DNA of 5,746 bases, from assembly GCA_039916225.1 (NCBI GenBank), contig JBDSLU010000380.1, positions 1 through 5,746 on the forward strand. Reading direction: 5' to 3'. Position numbers and translations under genes: made by a program. Each line of letters starts with the position of its first letter. The stretch's first letter is position 1. Origin of the DNA: JBDSLU01 sp039916225. GTDB lineage: Bacteria > Acidobacteriota > Vicinamibacteria > Vicinamibacterales > Vicinamibacteraceae. The notes beneath the pieces are model-generated. The model ran no database searches. It worked only from the letters and a program-made list of their open reading frames with translations, and was not told where the DNA came from. Of the stretch, positions 5,174-5,746 are shown piece by piece.

Positions 5174-5746
5174 ATGCGGCTGACCCCGTTGGACTGGCTG
5201 ATCGCCGTCGCCTCGGTGGCCATCTGTTTCATCCCGGCCCTCTACGTCGCCCGGCGCGGCAGTAGCAGCACCACCGAGTTCTTCGCCTCCGGCCGCGCCG
5301 TTCCATGGTGGCTGGCCGGCCTGTCGATGGTGGCCACTACCTTCAGCAGCGACACCCCGAACCTCGTCACCGACATCGTCCGCACCTCCGGCGTCGCCGG
5401 CAACTGGGTGTGGTGGGCCTTCGTGCTCACCGGCATGGCCACGGTGTTCTTCTACGCGCGCATGTGGCGCCGGTCGTCGGTGCTCACCGACCTCGAGTTC
5501 TACGAGCTGCGCTACTCGGGCCAGGCGGCCCGCGTCGTCCGCGGCTTCCGCGCCGTCTATCTCGGGCTCGTCTTCAACGCCATCATCATGGCCACGGTGA
5601 ATCTCGCCGCCTGCAAGATCGCGGCGGTGCTGTTTGGCCTCGAGCGCTGGCAGACGCTGCTCTTCGTCGGCGGGGTCAACGTCGTCTTCGCCGCCCACGC
5701 CGGCCTGTGGGGTGTGCTGGTCATCGACATGATCCAGTTCGGCGTC
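5174..5746 (+). CDS. Sodium:solute symporter (SSS/SLC5 family), N-terminal 191 residues, 3' end outside window
   Basis: Integral inner-membrane carrier that couples Na+ entry to uptake of a small solute. Seen: first TM at about residues 6-26, then the SSS signature FFASGRAVPWWLAGLSMVAT (36-55) with TFSSDTPN, the first core helix that in this family lines the substrate and Na+ sites. GVAGNWVWWAF (73-83) leads into the next TM (about 80-97), followed by the cytoplasmic loop YARMWRRSSVLTDLEFYELR (94-113). Further TMs are at about 126-152, 160-176 and from 179 on. Family members are about 450-600 aa, so about a third is present. The loop with TDLEFYELRYSG is typical of a subgroup of SSS proteins with undefined substrate, so none is assigned. 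It starts 65 nt after the zinc-ribbon gene, likely from its own promoter. Confidence 0.95.
   Translation, partial: MRLTPLDWLIAVASVAICFIPALYVARRGSSSTTEFFASGRAVPWWLAGLSMVATTFSSDTPNLVTDIVRTSGVAGNWVWWAFVLTGMATVFFYARMWRRSSVLTDLEFYELRYSGQAARVVRGFRAVYLGLVFNAIIMATVNLAACKIAAVLFGLERWQTLLFVGGVNVVFAAHAGLWGVLVIDMIQFGV

Overview
The window is high-GC DNA from a Gram-negative bacterium: it encodes an RND permease, a periplasmic lipoprotein adaptor and a TolC-type outer-membrane channel. The organism cannot be named from the sequence. The very high GC third positions, Ala/Pro/Arg-rich linkers and the type of Na+:solute symporter would fit an acidobacterial (Vicinamibacteria-like) or similar soil/environmental genome, but this is an impression, not a proof.

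Left part (1-4489, all minus strand): a compact four-gene drug-efflux operon read from right to left. The order is a TetR-family repressor (3827-4489), then 32 nt, a TolC-family channel (2196-3794), a 4-nt GTGA overlap, a lipoprotein membrane-fusion adaptor with a GTG start (1081-2199), then 13 nt, and an RND (HAE1-type) permease (1-1067, cut by the window edge after about 355 residues). The adaptor and the permease both have a GGGAG ribosome-binding site exactly 7 nt before the start. Together they would form a tripartite pump spanning both membranes. The repressor probably controls its own operon.

Middle (4490-4724): a 235-nt divergent intergenic region. It holds a striking set of overlapping palindromes at 4520-4547, the probable TetR operator, placed over a weak candidate promoter for the tetR operon. 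A separate 8-bp-stem inverted repeat of unknown role lies at 4613-4637.

Right part (4725-5746, plus strand): a small orphan zinc-ribbon protein (127 aa, CX2C-X19-CX2C at its C-terminus), then 65 nt, and the first 191 residues of a sodium:solute symporter (SSS family) that runs off the window. The symporter has a TACAAT box 8 nt before its ATG and no Shine-Dalgarno sequence, which suggests a leaderless or nearly leaderless transcript. The tetR start may share that geometry.

No RNA gene, CRISPR array, insertion sequence or clear intrinsic terminator is visible. The window reads as an ordinary efflux locus with a few points worth checking (operator architecture, leaderless starts, basic tail on the TetR protein, REP-like word in the TolC tail). 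I did not find convincing evidence of a previously undescribed system.
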